A stretch of 64,000 nt of DNA from Actinoplanes sp. L3-i22 (GTDB lineage Bacteria; Actinomycetota; Actinomycetes; Mycobacteriales; Micromonosporaceae): the NCBI RefSeq assembly GCF_019704555.1, contig NZ_AP024745.1:3418501-3482500 (forward strand), in the 5' to 3' direction. The notes beneath the pieces were generated by a model. That model did not search any database, was not told the origin of the DNA, and was given only the letters and a program-made list of their open reading frames with translations. A program made the position numbers and the translations under genes. Positions 7,996 to 16,532 of this stretch are shown here, piece after piece (position 1 is the first letter of the stretch; each line of letters starts with the position of its first letter).

Positions 7996-8601
7996 GGGCA
8001 GGCCTGCCCGGATCTGGCGCAGCGCCTCGCTCAGCAGCGCCGGCACCGTGCCCCACCGGTCGCCGCCGCCGTTCAGGAACTGCTGGATGACCACGTCGTT
8101 CGCCGCCAGCACCGCTGCCGCGACCAGTTTCGGATAGAGGTCCTTCTCCACGTCGAGCCCGCACCGCTCGGCGACGGCCTGCCCGATCGCGTGGACCGCG
8201 TCGCCGCTGCCGCGCAGGATCTCGGCCTGCAGCGCCGGGACGGCCATCATCCGGCGGACGCCGGCCACCCACTCGTCCGGATCCGGCTCCGGATGGGCGA
8301 GGACTTCCGGCCCGGGTGCGAACTGCCCGAGCATGGCCTGGGTGATCGAGTCCCAGAGCGGCTCGCCGGCCGGTCGTTCGCGCAGCGTGTCCGCCACGCC
8401 GAAGCAGCGGTCGCGGTGCCGGGCCGCGACTGCCTCGGCCTTGCTGGCGAAGTAGTTGTTGAACGTGCGGGGTGACACCCCGGCGGCCGCCGCGATGTCC
8501 TCCACCAGCACCTTGTCGTATCCGCGCTCGGCGACGAGCCGGATCGCGGCCCAGCTGAGCGCGGTCCGGGTGGCCTGTTTCTTGGTGTCCCGGAGTCCCA
8601 T
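7987..8601 (-). CDS. TetR/AcrR-family transcriptional regulator
   Basis: 204 aa. The N-terminal helix-turn-helix is typical: AERGYDKVLVEDIAAAAGVS then RTFNNYFASK near residue 47. The C-terminal ligand domain is of unknown specificity. The ATG at 8601 is preferred over an upstream GTG because TAGCGT lies seven bases before it. A repeat-rich palindromic region at 8618-8657 just upstream is a candidate autoregulatory operator. The last codons lie in a 35-bp tandem repeat, so the C-terminal residues are probably not conserved. Possible targets are itself, the small membrane protein at 8807 and the monooxygenase. Confidence 0.88.
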   Translation of the reverse strand: MGLRDTKKQATRTALSWAAIRLVAERGYDKVLVEDIAAAAGVSPRTFNNYFASKAEAVAARHRDRCFGVADTLRERPAGEPLWDSITQAMLGQFAPGPEVLAHPEPDPDEWVAGVRRMMAVPALQAEILRGSGDAVHAIGQAVAERCGLDVEKDLYPKLVAAAVLAANDVVIQQFLNGGGDRWGTVPALLSEALRQIRAGLPQP

Positions 8602-8614
8602 GCGTCCCACGCTA
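8602..8614 (-). promoter_or_regulatory. Leaderless-type -10 element for TetR gene
   Basis: TAGCGT (minus strand, 8609-8614), seven bases from the ATG at 8601. Confidence 0.55.
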
Positions 8615-8616
8615 CC

Positions 8617-8657
8617 AAAAAGTGCGTGCCCCGCAAAGTTGCGTGTTCCGCACTTTT
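8617..8657. promoter_or_regulatory. Candidate TetR operator
   Basis: Inverted arms AAAAGTGCG (8618-8626) and CGCACTTTT (8649-8657), with a direct near-repeat of AAAGT(T)GCGTG-CCGC inside. It lies directly upstream of the TetR -10 element, where an autoregulator would bind. Confidence 0.5.
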
Positions 8658-8684
8658 CTCAGTCCACTCTCAGCATCGACGAGC

Positions 8685-8775
8685 GGAAGAGGCGAACGGA
8701 AGAGGCGAACGCAGGAGACGAACGCAGGAGACGAGCGGAAGGGGCGAACGGAAGAGGCGAGGGGAGGAGAGCGGA
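8685..8775 (+). repeat. 13-bp tandem repeat, seven units
   Basis: Seven contiguous 13-mers based on GGAAGAGGCGAAC (units start at 8685, 8698, 8711, 8724, 8737, 8750, 8763). It is almost pure purine on this strand and lies between the TetR operator and a small membrane-protein gene. Confidence 0.85.
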
Positions 8776-8806
8776 GAGGGTTGCGGGTGGGGGAGACACT
8801 CCGGAC

Positions 8807-9061
8807 ATGGGGATTGCGGTGACAGTGATCATTGCGGTTGTGGCGGTGCTGGCGGCGGCGATCGTGGTGGTCCGGCGGCGCGGGGAGAGCACGGACAAGA
8901 GCGCGGACAAGAGCACGGACAAGAGCACGGGCAAGGCGGGCCGGGCGGCGCTGCGGGGGCTCGCCCGGGATCAGCGGAGCCGCCGCCGCAGCCCGATGCG
9001 CGGCATGGACAACGACGGCACCGGCGGCGACTTCACCAGCGACTCGTCCGGAGTCCCGTAG
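8807..9061 (+). CDS. Small single-span membrane protein
   Basis: 84 aa. Residues about 3-22 are a single hydrophobic span (AVTVIIAVVAVLAAAIVVV) followed directly by RRR, predicting a cytosolic C-terminus. Next come Lys/Ser/Asp repeats (DKSADKSTDKST) and an Arg-rich then Gly/Asp-rich tail. GGGGGAG lies about 12 bases before the ATG. No family is recognised. The purine-rich 13-bp array immediately upstream would lie in its 5' untranslated region or promoter. The coding signal is good (membrane span plus positive-inside pattern), but the function is unknown. Confidence 0.6.
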   Translation: MGIAVTVIIAVVAVLAAAIVVVRRRGESTDKSADKSTDKSTGKAGRAALRGLARDQRSRRRSPMRGMDNDGTGGDFTSDSSGVP

Positions 9062-9113
9062 AACGAGCAGACCCCGGGGCGACGGCGAAACCGCCACCCC
9101 GGGGAGGCCCGCC

Positions 9114-9203
9114 GCCCGGGGGGAGGCTCAGCCACCCGGGGAGGCTCAGCCACCCGGGGAGGCTCAGCCACCCGGGGAGGCTCAGCCACCCGGGGAGGCT
9201 CAG
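9114..9203. repeat. 18-bp tandem repeat at the ABC exporter stop codon
   Basis: Four perfect copies of CCACCCGGGGAGGCTCAG (9132-9203) preceded by one degenerate copy (from 9114). The last copy contains the TGA of the ABC gene (9200-9202, minus strand). Each unit holds the self-complementary core CCCGGG, so alternative hairpins can form; a terminator role between the convergent genes is possible. Confidence 0.85.
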
Positions 9204-12200
9204 CCGGCCAGGTGTCCCCAGCGGCGCTCGAGCTCCGGCCAGGTGCCCTGGTCCTCGGCCCGGCCGCCGATCAGCACCACGACCCGGTCGGCCTGGGCCA
9301 GCGCCGCCCGCTTGGACGTCGAGCCGACCACGGTCACCCCGTGGCTGCGCAGCGCCCGCCACAACTCCAGCTCGGTGGTCACGTCCAGCGCCGACGACAC
9401 GTCGTCCGCGATCAGCAGCTCGGTGCGCGGCGCCAGCGCCCGGGCCAGGGCCAGCCGCTGCAGCTGGCCGCCGGACAACCGGGTGCCCTTGTGCCCGATC
9501 AGCAGCTGCAGCCCGCCGCCAGAGGCGGTCAGGTCGTGCTCCAGCTGGGCCACCGACACCGCGTCGGCCGCGTCCACCTCGTGTCCGAGCTGGATGTTGT
9601 CGGCCACCGTCCCGGACAGCACCCGGGGTAGCTGCGCCACGTAGCCCACCTGGTTCGGCCGCAGGAACAGCTCCGGGTCGCGGACCGGCTCGCCGTTCCA
9701 CCGCAGGTCGCCGGTGTGGTGCACGATCCCGGCGAGCGCGCGCAGCAGGGACGACTTGCCGGAGCCGACCGGGCCGACGACCAGCACCAGCTCGCCGCGG
9801 TCCACGGTCAGGTCCACATCCCGTACCCCCTGGGCGCCGTTCTCGTGGACGGCGCTGAAGCCGCGCAGCTCCAGGGTGCGCAGCGGATTTCGCGCCGCCA
9901 CCGGCGGAGCCGGTGCCGTGCCGGCCGAGATGTCCACCCCGGGCACGTCCGAGGAGTACGCCCCGGCGCCCGCCATCGCCACCGTCCGGGCCGTCCAGAC
10001 CCGGGCCGACGGGAAGTGCGAGACCAGCGACGCCGTGGTCCACGCGAACCACCGCGCCGAGCCGAGCGTGGCCACCGCGATCAGCGTCGCCGCCGAGGTG
10101 AGCCGCCCGTCCAGGTACATCGCCCAGACCGCGATCGGCAGCAGCCCGCTGGCGACCGACGGGGTCGACCGCGCCCAGACCTGGATCGCGATCTCCCGCC
10201 ACTGCAGCTCGCTGCGGCGCGCGTCGAGCCGGGCCAGGTGGGCCAGCACCGGACCGGTCGCGCCGGCCAGCTTCACCGTGCGCGCCGCGGACAGCGACGA
10301 CACCAGCGAGGTCGCGAACGCCGCGCGGGCCGCCACGGTCCGCCGGGCGGCCTGCTCCAGCCGCGGCCCGAACAGGGTCGCGGCCAGGCCGGACACCAGC
10401 ATCGTGCCGACGAAGAACAGGGCCGGTACGAACGACTGCGAGGTCGCCGTCATGGCGATCACGGTCAGCAGGGCGACACCGTTGTCGATCAGGTTGTCGG
10501 CGAGCATCACCACCCGCTCGGTGTCCCCGCCCTGCGCGACCACCTCGGCCGGGGTGTACTTGCTGACCCGGCGCGGGCCGATCTGGCCGTGCACCAGGCG
10601 CAGGCTGATCCGCAGCATCTGCCGCACCCACCACTCCGGGAACCAGGCCCCGGTGTAGTAGAGCGTCGGGATCAGCACGAGCAGCGCCGCCGCGATCCCG
10701 GCCGCCGGCAGCATCGGGTTGCCGACGCCGTCGACGACGTCCGCCCAGAGCAGCGGCAGGATCGCGCCGTCCAGGCCGAACAGCACCATCAGCACGAACA
10801 GGCTGACCGCGCCGAGGCCGTACCGCGCGTCGTTGGTGGCCAGCCGGGCGATCTCGCGCATCGTCCGGGTCGGCTCCGGCACGGGCAGCGGCGGCGGCTC
10901 CACACTGGGCAGCGGGTTGCCGAGCGCGTCCGGGCCGAGCTCCACCTTGGCCGCGGCGTCCCAGTCGTGGTCCTCTTCGACCAGGGCGACGCCGCCCGCA
11001 CCCGGGCCGGGCGCGGCCGGGACGGCGAGGTTGCTGCTCGCCATCAACTCGGCGAACCGCCGTGACTCGCGCAGCGGCCCGGCCTCCAGGACCTGGCCGT
11101 CGGCGAGCACCACGACCTCGTCGCAGCGCTGCACCGAGGAGAGCCGGTGCGCCACGATGACGCCGATGCGGCCCTCCAGCAGCCGGTCGGTGGCGCGCTG
11201 CACCCACGACTCGGTGACCGGGTCCATCCGGGCGGTCGCCTCGTCCAGGATCACCACCTGCGGGTCGCGGACCAGGATCCGGGCGAACGCGACCAGCTGC
11301 TCCTGACCGGCGGAGAGCTTGTAGCCGCCCTCGCCGAGCTTGGTGTCGATCCCGTCCGGCAGCCCGCTGACCCAGGCGGACAGGCCCAGCTCGTCGAGCG
11401 CCGCGGCGGCGCGGGGCTGCAGTTCCCCGTCGAACAGCGCGATGTTCTCGGCGAGCGTGCCGGCCAGGATCTCGGTGCGTTGCGGCACGATCGCGGTCCA
11501 GCGCCGCAGCCCGTCGACGCCGATGTCGTTGAGGTCGGCGCCGCCGAGGAAGACCGTGCCGGGCGGCACGTCGACGGCCCGGGTGAGCACTTTGGCCAGG
11601 GTGGACTTGCCCGATCCGGTCCGGCCGATCAGCGCGTACGACCGGCCGCGCGCGAAGGTCAGGCTCACGCCGCGCAGCGCCGGCGGCCGGCCGCTGTCCG
11701 CCTCGCCGTAGCGGAACGTCAGGTCCCGCACGGTCAGGTCGCCGTCGACCGGCGGCACGCCCTCGGTCGGCTCCTGCGGCACCTCGCGCAGCATCTGCAC
11801 GCGGCCCCACGCGCCGAGCGCGTTCTGCAGCTCGGGCACCATCCGGGTGACCTGCTCCAGCGTTCCGCCGAAGCCGAGCGCGAGGAGCCACACCGCGGTC
11901 AGTCGCGCGCCGTCGATATGCCCATTGACCAGGGCCCAGGCCCCGACCAACACCAAAACCGCGATTAACGTACGGGTGATGGCCCCGGCCCACATGGTGA
12001 TCTTCGACGAGGCGCGCCACACGCGGCGCCCGCGGGCCAGCACCTCGCGGGCCCGGTCCGCGAAGAGGCGCTGCACGTACGGCGCGGCCAGGCTGGTCCG
12101 CACGTCGTCCTGCCCGTGGATCGCCTCCTCCATCACGGCGGCCAGGTCGGACCAGGCCTCCTCCTCGGAGATGCGCACCGGGGAGATCCGCTGGATCGGC

Positions 12201-12691
12201 TTGTTCATGGTCACGAAGATCAGGCCGGCGACCGCGATCATCGCGAGCCCGGCCGGCCACCAGACGAAGGTCGTGGTGACGATCGACAGCGTGGCCACGG
12301 CCAGCGACTGCGCGATCCGCACGCCGCTGCCGCGCAGCTCGGAGCCGACCTGGTAGACGTCGGAGTCGATCCGGTCGAGCATCTCGCCGACCGGCGTGTT
12401 CTCCAGCGTCGGGATGTCCTGGCCGAACGCGACCCGGTTCAGGCCGCGCCGGGCCCGGGCCGCCCAGTCGGCGGTCAGCCGGGCCGCGACCAGCCCGACG
12501 AAGATGTCACTGAGCACCGCCGCGCCGAGCGCCACGGCCAGCATGGTGAAGAGCGATACGGACCGGTTGACCAGCACCGACCCGGCCAGCGCCAGCGCCA
12601 GCGAGGACCCGGCCGCGCCGAGCACGATCAAGAACGCGGCAAGCGCTGTGCGCCTTCGGGAGGTAGCCCACAGGTCGCGGAGCAGACGCAT
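9200..12691 (-). CDS. Fused full-length ABC exporter (TMD-NBD-TMD-NBD)
   Basis: 1163 aa, twice the size of a typical half-transporter. Order: TMD1 (about 15-300), NBD1 with Walker A GRTGSGKST near 357, signature LSAGQ near 455, Walker B VVILDEA near 480 and H-loop His near 512; TMD2 (about 640-900); NBD2 with Walker A GPVGSGKSS near 974 and signature LSGGQ near 1070. NBD2 is degenerate: the catalytic Glu after Walker B is Asp (LLIADDVSS near 1091) and the H-loop His is Ser (STSKRAAL). Together with the altered LSAGQ in NBD1 this gives one canonical and one degenerate ATP site, as in heterodimeric exporters. The substrate is unknown. GAGGA lies six bases before the ATG. Confidence 0.92.
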   Translation of the reverse strand: MRLLRDLWATSRRRTALAAFLIVLGAAGSSLALALAGSVLVNRSVSLFTMLAVALGAAVLSDIFVGLVAARLTADWAARARRGLNRVAFGQDIPTLENTPVGEMLDRIDSDVYQVGSELRGSGVRIAQSLAVATLSIVTTTFVWWPAGLAMIAVAGLIFVTMNKPIQRISPVRISEEEAWSDLAAVMEEAIHGQDDVRTSLAAPYVQRLFADRAREVLARGRRVWRASSKITMWAGAITRTLIAVLVLVGAWALVNGHIDGARLTAVWLLALGFGGTLEQVTRMVPELQNALGAWGRVQMLREVPQEPTEGVPPVDGDLTVRDLTFRYGEADSGRPPALRGVSLTFARGRSYALIGRTGSGKSTLAKVLTRAVDVPPGTVFLGGADLNDIGVDGLRRWTAIVPQRTEILAGTLAENIALFDGELQPRAAAALDELGLSAWVSGLPDGIDTKLGEGGYKLSAGQEQLVAFARILVRDPQVVILDEATARMDPVTESWVQRATDRLLEGRIGVIVAHRLSSVQRCDEVVVLADGQVLEAGPLRESRRFAELMASSNLAVPAAPGPGAGGVALVEEDHDWDAAAKVELGPDALGNPLPSVEPPPLPVPEPTRTMREIARLATNDARYGLGAVSLFVLMVLFGLDGAILPLLWADVVDGVGNPMLPAAGIAAALLVLIPTLYYTGAWFPEWWVRQMLRISLRLVHGQIGPRRVSKYTPAEVVAQGGDTERVVMLADNLIDNGVALLTVIAMTATSQSFVPALFFVGTMLVSGLAATLFGPRLEQAARRTVAARAAFATSLVSSLSAARTVKLAGATGPVLAHLARLDARRSELQWREIAIQVWARSTPSVASGLLPIAVWAMYLDGRLTSAATLIAVATLGSARWFAWTTASLVSHFPSARVWTARTVAMAGAGAYSSDVPGVDISAGTAPAPPVAARNPLRTLELRGFSAVHENGAQGVRDVDLTVDRGELVLVVGPVGSGKSSLLRALAGIVHHTGDLRWNGEPVRDPELFLRPNQVGYVAQLPRVLSGTVADNIQLGHEVDAADAVSVAQLEHDLTASGGGLQLLIGHKGTRLSGGQLQRLALARALAPRTELLIADDVSSALDVTTELELWRALRSHGVTVVGSTSKRAALAQADRVVVLIGGRAEDQGTWPELERRWGHLAG

Positions 12692-12991
12692 ACGAAGTCC
12701 TCAGGACGATGGGGAAGGCGGTGACCCCATCCTGCGCAGTCCATGCACGCCGCCTCAACCGGTTTATTCCCGGCACTTCACCCACCCGACCCACTACTCC
12801 CACCCGACGTGACCACCGTCTCCACCCGCCACGCCGTGGCGCCGAGCGGCCGCGACTCGCGTTGCGGGCTGGCGCTCACGGCTGTTCCGGGCCCACCGGG
12901 CGACCGTGAGTGCCAGCTGAGGCCGCGACCGGCGCAGTGGGTCGGCGCCGACCGGCGCGGCGGGCTGGCGGCGTGTGGGGTGGGTGCGGGG
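12692..12991. other. 300-bp intergenic region
   Basis: It lies between the ABC exporter start and the metallophosphoesterase stop (both minus strand). Apart from the long hairpin at 12868-12917 and the untranslated leader of the ABC gene, I see no gene or repeat. Confidence 0.6.
12868..12917 (-). terminator. Long stem-loop downstream of metallophosphoesterase
   Basis: 14-bp stem GCTGGCGCTCACGG / CCGTGAGTGCCAGC with a single G-U pair and a 22-nt loop, about 75 bp past the stop of the minus-strand metallophosphoesterase gene. Confidence 0.6.
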
Positions 12992-14173
12992 TTACTTCTC
13001 GGTGTGGAGGGTGAGGAGGGTGATCTCGCTTGGGGCGAAGATCCGGAACGGCGGCCCCCAGAAGCCCGTGCCCCGGCTGGTGTAGAGCTGGGTGCGCTCG
13101 GAGTGGCGGGACAGGCCCTGCAGGACCGGCTGGTCGATCCGGACCAGGTAGTGGAAGGGCCACATCTGGCCGCCGTGGGTGTGGCCGGACAGCTGCAGGT
13201 CGATGCCGTGCGCGACGGCGCCGGTGATCTGCTGCGGCTGGTGGGCCAGGAGCAGGACCGGGAGTTCCGGGTCGGTGCCGGCCAGGGCGGCCTCGTGGTC
13301 CATGTGGTGGCCGGGGACGCCGGAGCCGGCCGCGGTGCGGTCGTCGACGCCGGCGACCACCAGGGTGTCGCCGCCGCGGGTGACGAGCAGGTGCCGGTTG
13401 TGCAGCGAGTCCCAGCCGAGCGAGGTCATGTACTCCACCCAGCCCGCGGCGCCGCTCATGTACTCGTGGTTGCCGGTCACGTAGACCCGGGCCATCGACG
13501 CGCGGACGTCGCCGAGCGGGGACGCCTGGTCGATGCGCTGCGGCACCTCGCCGTCGGCGATGTCGCCGGTGTGCGCGACGATGTCCGGGTTCAGCGAGTT
13601 GATCACGTCGACCACGCCGCGGGACCAGCGGGCCCGGTCGGTCGGGCCGTAGTGGGTGTCGGTGATCAGCACGACGCGCAGGCCGTCCAGCCCGGCGCCG
13701 AGCCGGGGGATGGTGACGTCGATCTCGCGCACCCGGGAGACCCGCATCGCCTCGGTGTACCCCCAGATCAGCAGGATCAGGGAGATCACCAGGACCGACG
13801 CGGTGACGACGCGCGAGCGGACCGGGTCGGGCACGCCGGCCAGGGCCAGGACCAGGCCGAGCAGCTGACCGAGGACGGACCAGACGAACAGCACCCAGAC
13901 CACGCCGAGGGTGGTGTCGGCGATCCGGGCGCTGCGGTCGTCATGGCGCCCGTGCCCGCGGAACATCAGCACCGGGAAGATCGCCGCGACCAGCGCGACG
14001 ACCAGCGTGCCGGCGATGAAGACGGGGGCCGGCCAGGCGTTGCCCGACCAGACCAGGGTGGCCCACGGCACGCCGAACAGCAGCGCGATCACCGCGACCA
14101 GGATGACACCGAACCGGGACCTGCCCCGGCGCCGCCGCGGCTCGGCGTCGACCACCGCTTCTTCCACTGACAT
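12992..14173 (-). CDS. Membrane-anchored metallophosphoesterase
   Basis: 393 aa. Four hydrophobic spans in the first ~170 residues precede a calcineurin-like phosphoesterase domain. Metal ligands are visible in order: ITDTHYG, HTGDIADG, TGNHEY, LLLAHQP and SGHTHGGQMWP. This architecture matches the YkuE/YaeI-type membrane metallophosphoesterases, some of which act on lipid-linked or UDP-activated envelope precursors; the substrate here is not known. The start is uncertain: ATG at 14173 is used, ATG at 14185 (with CGGTGG upstream) is equally possible, and a TTG at 14203 is unlikely. Confidence 0.85.
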   Translation of the reverse strand: MSVEEAVVDAEPRRRRGRSRFGVILVAVIALLFGVPWATLVWSGNAWPAPVFIAGTLVVALVAAIFPVLMFRGHGRHDDRSARIADTTLGVVWVLFVWSVLGQLLGLVLALAGVPDPVRSRVVTASVLVISLILLIWGYTEAMRVSRVREIDVTIPRLGAGLDGLRVVLITDTHYGPTDRARWSRGVVDVINSLNPDIVAHTGDIADGEVPQRIDQASPLGDVRASMARVYVTGNHEYMSGAAGWVEYMTSLGWDSLHNRHLLVTRGGDTLVVAGVDDRTAAGSGVPGHHMDHEAALAGTDPELPVLLLAHQPQQITGAVAHGIDLQLSGHTHGGQMWPFHYLVRIDQPVLQGLSRHSERTQLYTSRGTGFWGPPFRIFAPSEITLLTLHTEK

Positions 14174-14243
14174 GCGAGCAAGCATGCCACCGGCGGCCGA
14201 CAAAAACCCGTGCGGTGGATCAGCTGCGAGCGAACCGGGGGAT

Positions 14244-14897
14244 CTAGCCGGGATCGGAGCCGAGGGATCGGAGCACCGACGACGGCACCACCAGGTCCGC
14301 CCGCTCCCGGGTGGTGGCGATCAGCGTGGCGTTCCGCTCGTCGGTGCCGGTCGCCCAGGCCCGCGCCGCGGCCGGCTCCTTGCCGAACCGGACGTGCCGG
14401 GCGATCAGCCGCCGCAGCCGTTCCGCCGGGTCGAGATCGGTGTACCAGACCTCGCCGAACACCCCGTGCAGCCCGGCCCATCGCTCGTCCGGGAGCAGCA
14501 GATAGTTCCCCTCGGTGACCAGCAGCCGGACCGGGCGGGGCACGCCGATCGCCCCGGCGATCGGCTGTTCGAGCACCCGCTCGAAGCCCGGCGCGTACAC
14601 CATCTCGTCCTCGTCGGCGAGGAAGCGGCGCAGCAGCGCCGCGTACCCCCAGGCGTCGAAGGTCTCCGGGGCGCCCTTGCGGTCGCGCAGCCCGAGCCGG
14701 TCCAGCTCGGCGTCGGCGAGGTGGAAGCCGTCCATCGGCACGTGCGCCACCCGATCGCCGGGGAGCGCGGCGACCAGCGACTCGGCGAGGGTGGTCTTGC
14801 CGGCGCCGGGCGGCCCGGCGATGCCCAGGACCGCGCGCCGCCCGTCGGCGGCCAGCGCGCCGGCCCGGTCGACGAGTTCCGCGAACGTGCTCCCCAT
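14244..14897 (-). CDS. Nucleoside/nucleotide kinase family P-loop protein
   Basis: 217 aa. Walker A is GPPGAGKTT near residue 28; VPMDGFHLADAELDRLG near 53 and VTEGNYLLLPDERW near 125 match the uridine kinase / pantothenate kinase-like family. These enzymes phosphorylate small metabolites (nucleosides, sugars) with ATP; the true substrate cannot be read from sequence. It stands alone, with TACGGT seven bases before the ATG, implying a leaderless mRNA. Confidence 0.85.
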   Translation of the reverse strand: MGSTFAELVDRAGALAADGRRAVLGIAGPPGAGKTTLAESLVAALPGDRVAHVPMDGFHLADAELDRLGLRDRKGAPETFDAWGYAALLRRFLADEDEMVYAPGFERVLEQPIAGAIGVPRPVRLLVTEGNYLLLPDERWAGLHGVFGEVWYTDLDPAERLRRLIARHVRFGKEPAAARAWATGTDERNATLIATTRERADLVVPSSVLRSLGSDPG

Positions 14898-14910
14898 GCG
14901 GATGACCGTA
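14898..14910 (-). promoter_or_regulatory. Leaderless-type -10 element for P-loop kinase
   Basis: TACGGT (minus strand, 14905-14910), seven bases from the ATG at 14897. Confidence 0.55.
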
Positions 14911-15022
14911 GCGTGGTCGGATCACGGACTCTCGGACCTACCGGACCGTTCGGGCCATGTCGGGCGGGAGTCGGCGCAGTGGAACCTGTCGGAGTCCACA
15001 AAGGGCTACCGAGAGGATGCGA

Positions 15023-15823
15023 ATGATCACCCTGGGTTCGATGATCGGCGGGGCGCTGCTCGCCGGTCTGATGGTCAACCCGGCGCCGGCGCCGGCCGGC
15101 CCGGTGGCGACCGGGCTGGACAATCCGCGCGGCCTGGCGTTCGGCCCGGACGGCACGCTCTACGTCGCCGAGGCCGGGCACGGCGGCCCGTGCGCACCGG
15201 TGCGGCGCGGCGGGCGGATCTGCGCCGGGCCCTCGGGCGCGATCGCCGCGATCCGGAACGGTCAGGTCCGCCGGATCGTCACGAGTCTGCCGTCGCAGGC
15301 GTCACCGACCGGCGCGGAGGCGGTCGGACCGGCGGATGTGACCGTGGACGAGGGCGGCACCCCGCGCTTCACCGGGGGCCGGGGCTCGGTGCTGGCCGCC
15401 GGGCGCGGGCGGTTCGTGGTGAGCGCGGACGGCAGCCGCCTGGTGCGGATCGGCACCCGCGGCCGGACCAGCACGATCGCCGAGTTCCCGGCGGGCGGTG
15501 TGACGTCGGTGGCGCGCGGCCCGGACGGCGCGCTCTACCTGGGCGGGCGGGCCGGGGTCTGGCGGATCGTGCCGCCGGCGCGGCCGGAGCTCTACGCCGC
15601 CGGGCCGGCGATCACCGATCTGGCCTGGGGGCCGGGCGGCCGGCTCTACGCGCTGACCGGGGACTCGCTGATCAGAATCGGGCCGCGCGGGACCCGCCAG
15701 GTGGTGCTCTCGAAGGGCCTGCGGGCGCCGGGCGGCCTGACCGTCCGCGGCCGTGACGCCTACGTCACCACCTGCGGGACCTGCGCCGGAACCGGCTCGG
15801 TGCTCCGGATCAGACTGCGATAA
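15023..15823 (+). CDS. ScyD/ScyE-family secreted beta-propeller protein
   Basis: 266 aa from the ATG at 15023, which has GAGAGG six bases upstream (another ATG at 15017 sits too close to it). The first ~25 residues form a secretion signal (GGALLAGLMVNPAPAPA). The rest has NHL/SMP-30-like propeller repeats (NPRGLAFGPDGTLYVAEAG, VARGPDGALYLGG, LAWGPGGRLYAL). Two Cys pairs (CAPV...RICAG; TTCGTCAG) may form disulfides. ScyD/E proteins are named from the scytonemin gene cluster, but most actinobacterial members have no assigned role. It is shorter than many members (350-400 aa), which suggests a partial propeller. Confidence 0.75.
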   Translation: MITLGSMIGGALLAGLMVNPAPAPAGPVATGLDNPRGLAFGPDGTLYVAEAGHGGPCAPVRRGGRICAGPSGAIAAIRNGQVRRIVTSLPSQASPTGAEAVGPADVTVDEGGTPRFTGGRGSVLAAGRGRFVVSADGSRLVRIGTRGRTSTIAEFPAGGVTSVARGPDGALYLGGRAGVWRIVPPARPELYAAGPAITDLAWGPGGRLYALTGDSLIRIGPRGTRQVVLSKGLRAPGGLTVRGRDAYVTTCGTCAGTGSVLRIRLR

Positions 15824-15838
15824 GAAGAAAGAAACCCG

Positions 15839-15876
15839 ATTACGACGGTACGGACCCGGGTCCGTACCGTCGTAAT
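15839..15876. terminator. 38-bp perfect palindrome (bidirectional terminator)
   Basis: ATTACGACGGTACGGACCC is followed immediately by its exact reverse complement, 19 bp per arm with no spacer. It lies between the convergent ScyD/E gene (stop at 15823) and the gene ending at 15879. Confidence 0.85.
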
Positions 15877-15878
15877 CT

Positions 15879-16532
15879 CTAACCGAGACCCAGCCGCAGC
15901 CCTGCCACCCCGGCCGGGGAGAGCGGGCGGGCAGTGGCCCGGGAAAGGTCGGCGCGGATGCCGTCCGGCAGCTCCTCGCCGAGCGCGCAGAGGGCCGGGT
16001 AGAGGTCGAGGACCTGGCGGTGGCTGAGCGCCCCGGCGCCGATCAGCAGCCCGTTGAGCGCGGTCGGCGTCTGGCCGAGCTCGCCGCAGAGCTCCTTGCG
16101 CCAGGCCGGGTCGTGGATCTGATCGGCGAACTCGCGGGCGATCCGGTTGCCGGCCGGGGAGCGCAGGCCGCCGAGGGTGTTCTGCCGGTGCCGGGCGATC
16201 GGCGGGGCCAGCCGGCAGGCGATGCCGAGGCGGCGGGCCAGCTGCGGCACGGTGAGCACGTCCATGCCGTTCGCGCAGTTCTCGCAGAGCCGCTGGAAGG
16301 TCTTGGCGTGGATCACCGTGGCCGGCCGCTGACAGGCGCCGTCCAGGCCGCAGGAGGGGTCGAGGATCACTTCGGTGAGGGTGCCCTCGTGGTCGAATCG
16401 CCCGACCGCGAAGTAGATCGCGGGCTGGGTGCGGTAACGGGCCAGGGCGGCGCGGGCGCTGACGTATCCGTCGGGGTCGACGCCGATGCGTGGCACACCG
16501 GCTTCGGTGTGCAGCTGGATGAGCCGGAACAT
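15879..16532 (-). CDS. Conserved-looking protein of unknown function with Cys motifs
   Basis: 217 aa from the ATG at 16532, which has GGGAG eight bases upstream; the frame is open to 16610 but without a better ribosome site. No family is recognised. The N-terminal half contains CGLDGAC and CENC, a C-x5-C...C-x2-C arrangement suggesting a metal site or disulfides, then a helical region that could hold a helix-turn-helix (LTVPQLARRLGIACRL). The C-terminal part is helical and Ala/Leu-rich. The neighbouring 48-aa protein at 16752 is also Cys-rich and divergently oriented, so the two may be functionally linked; this is speculation. Confidence 0.6.
   Translation of the reverse strand: MFRLIQLHTEAGVPRIGVDPDGYVSARAALARYRTQPAIYFAVGRFDHEGTLTEVILDPSCGLDGACQRPATVIHAKTFQRLCENCANGMDVLTVPQLARRLGIACRLAPPIARHRQNTLGGLRSPAGNRIAREFADQIHDPAWRKELCGELGQTPTALNGLLIGAGALSHRQVLDLYPALCALGEELPDGIRADLSRATARPLSPAGVAGLRLGLG

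Noticed and set aside
8685..9203. Tandem arrays considered as CRISPR
   Set aside because: The units are contiguous without spacers, and no cas genes are present.
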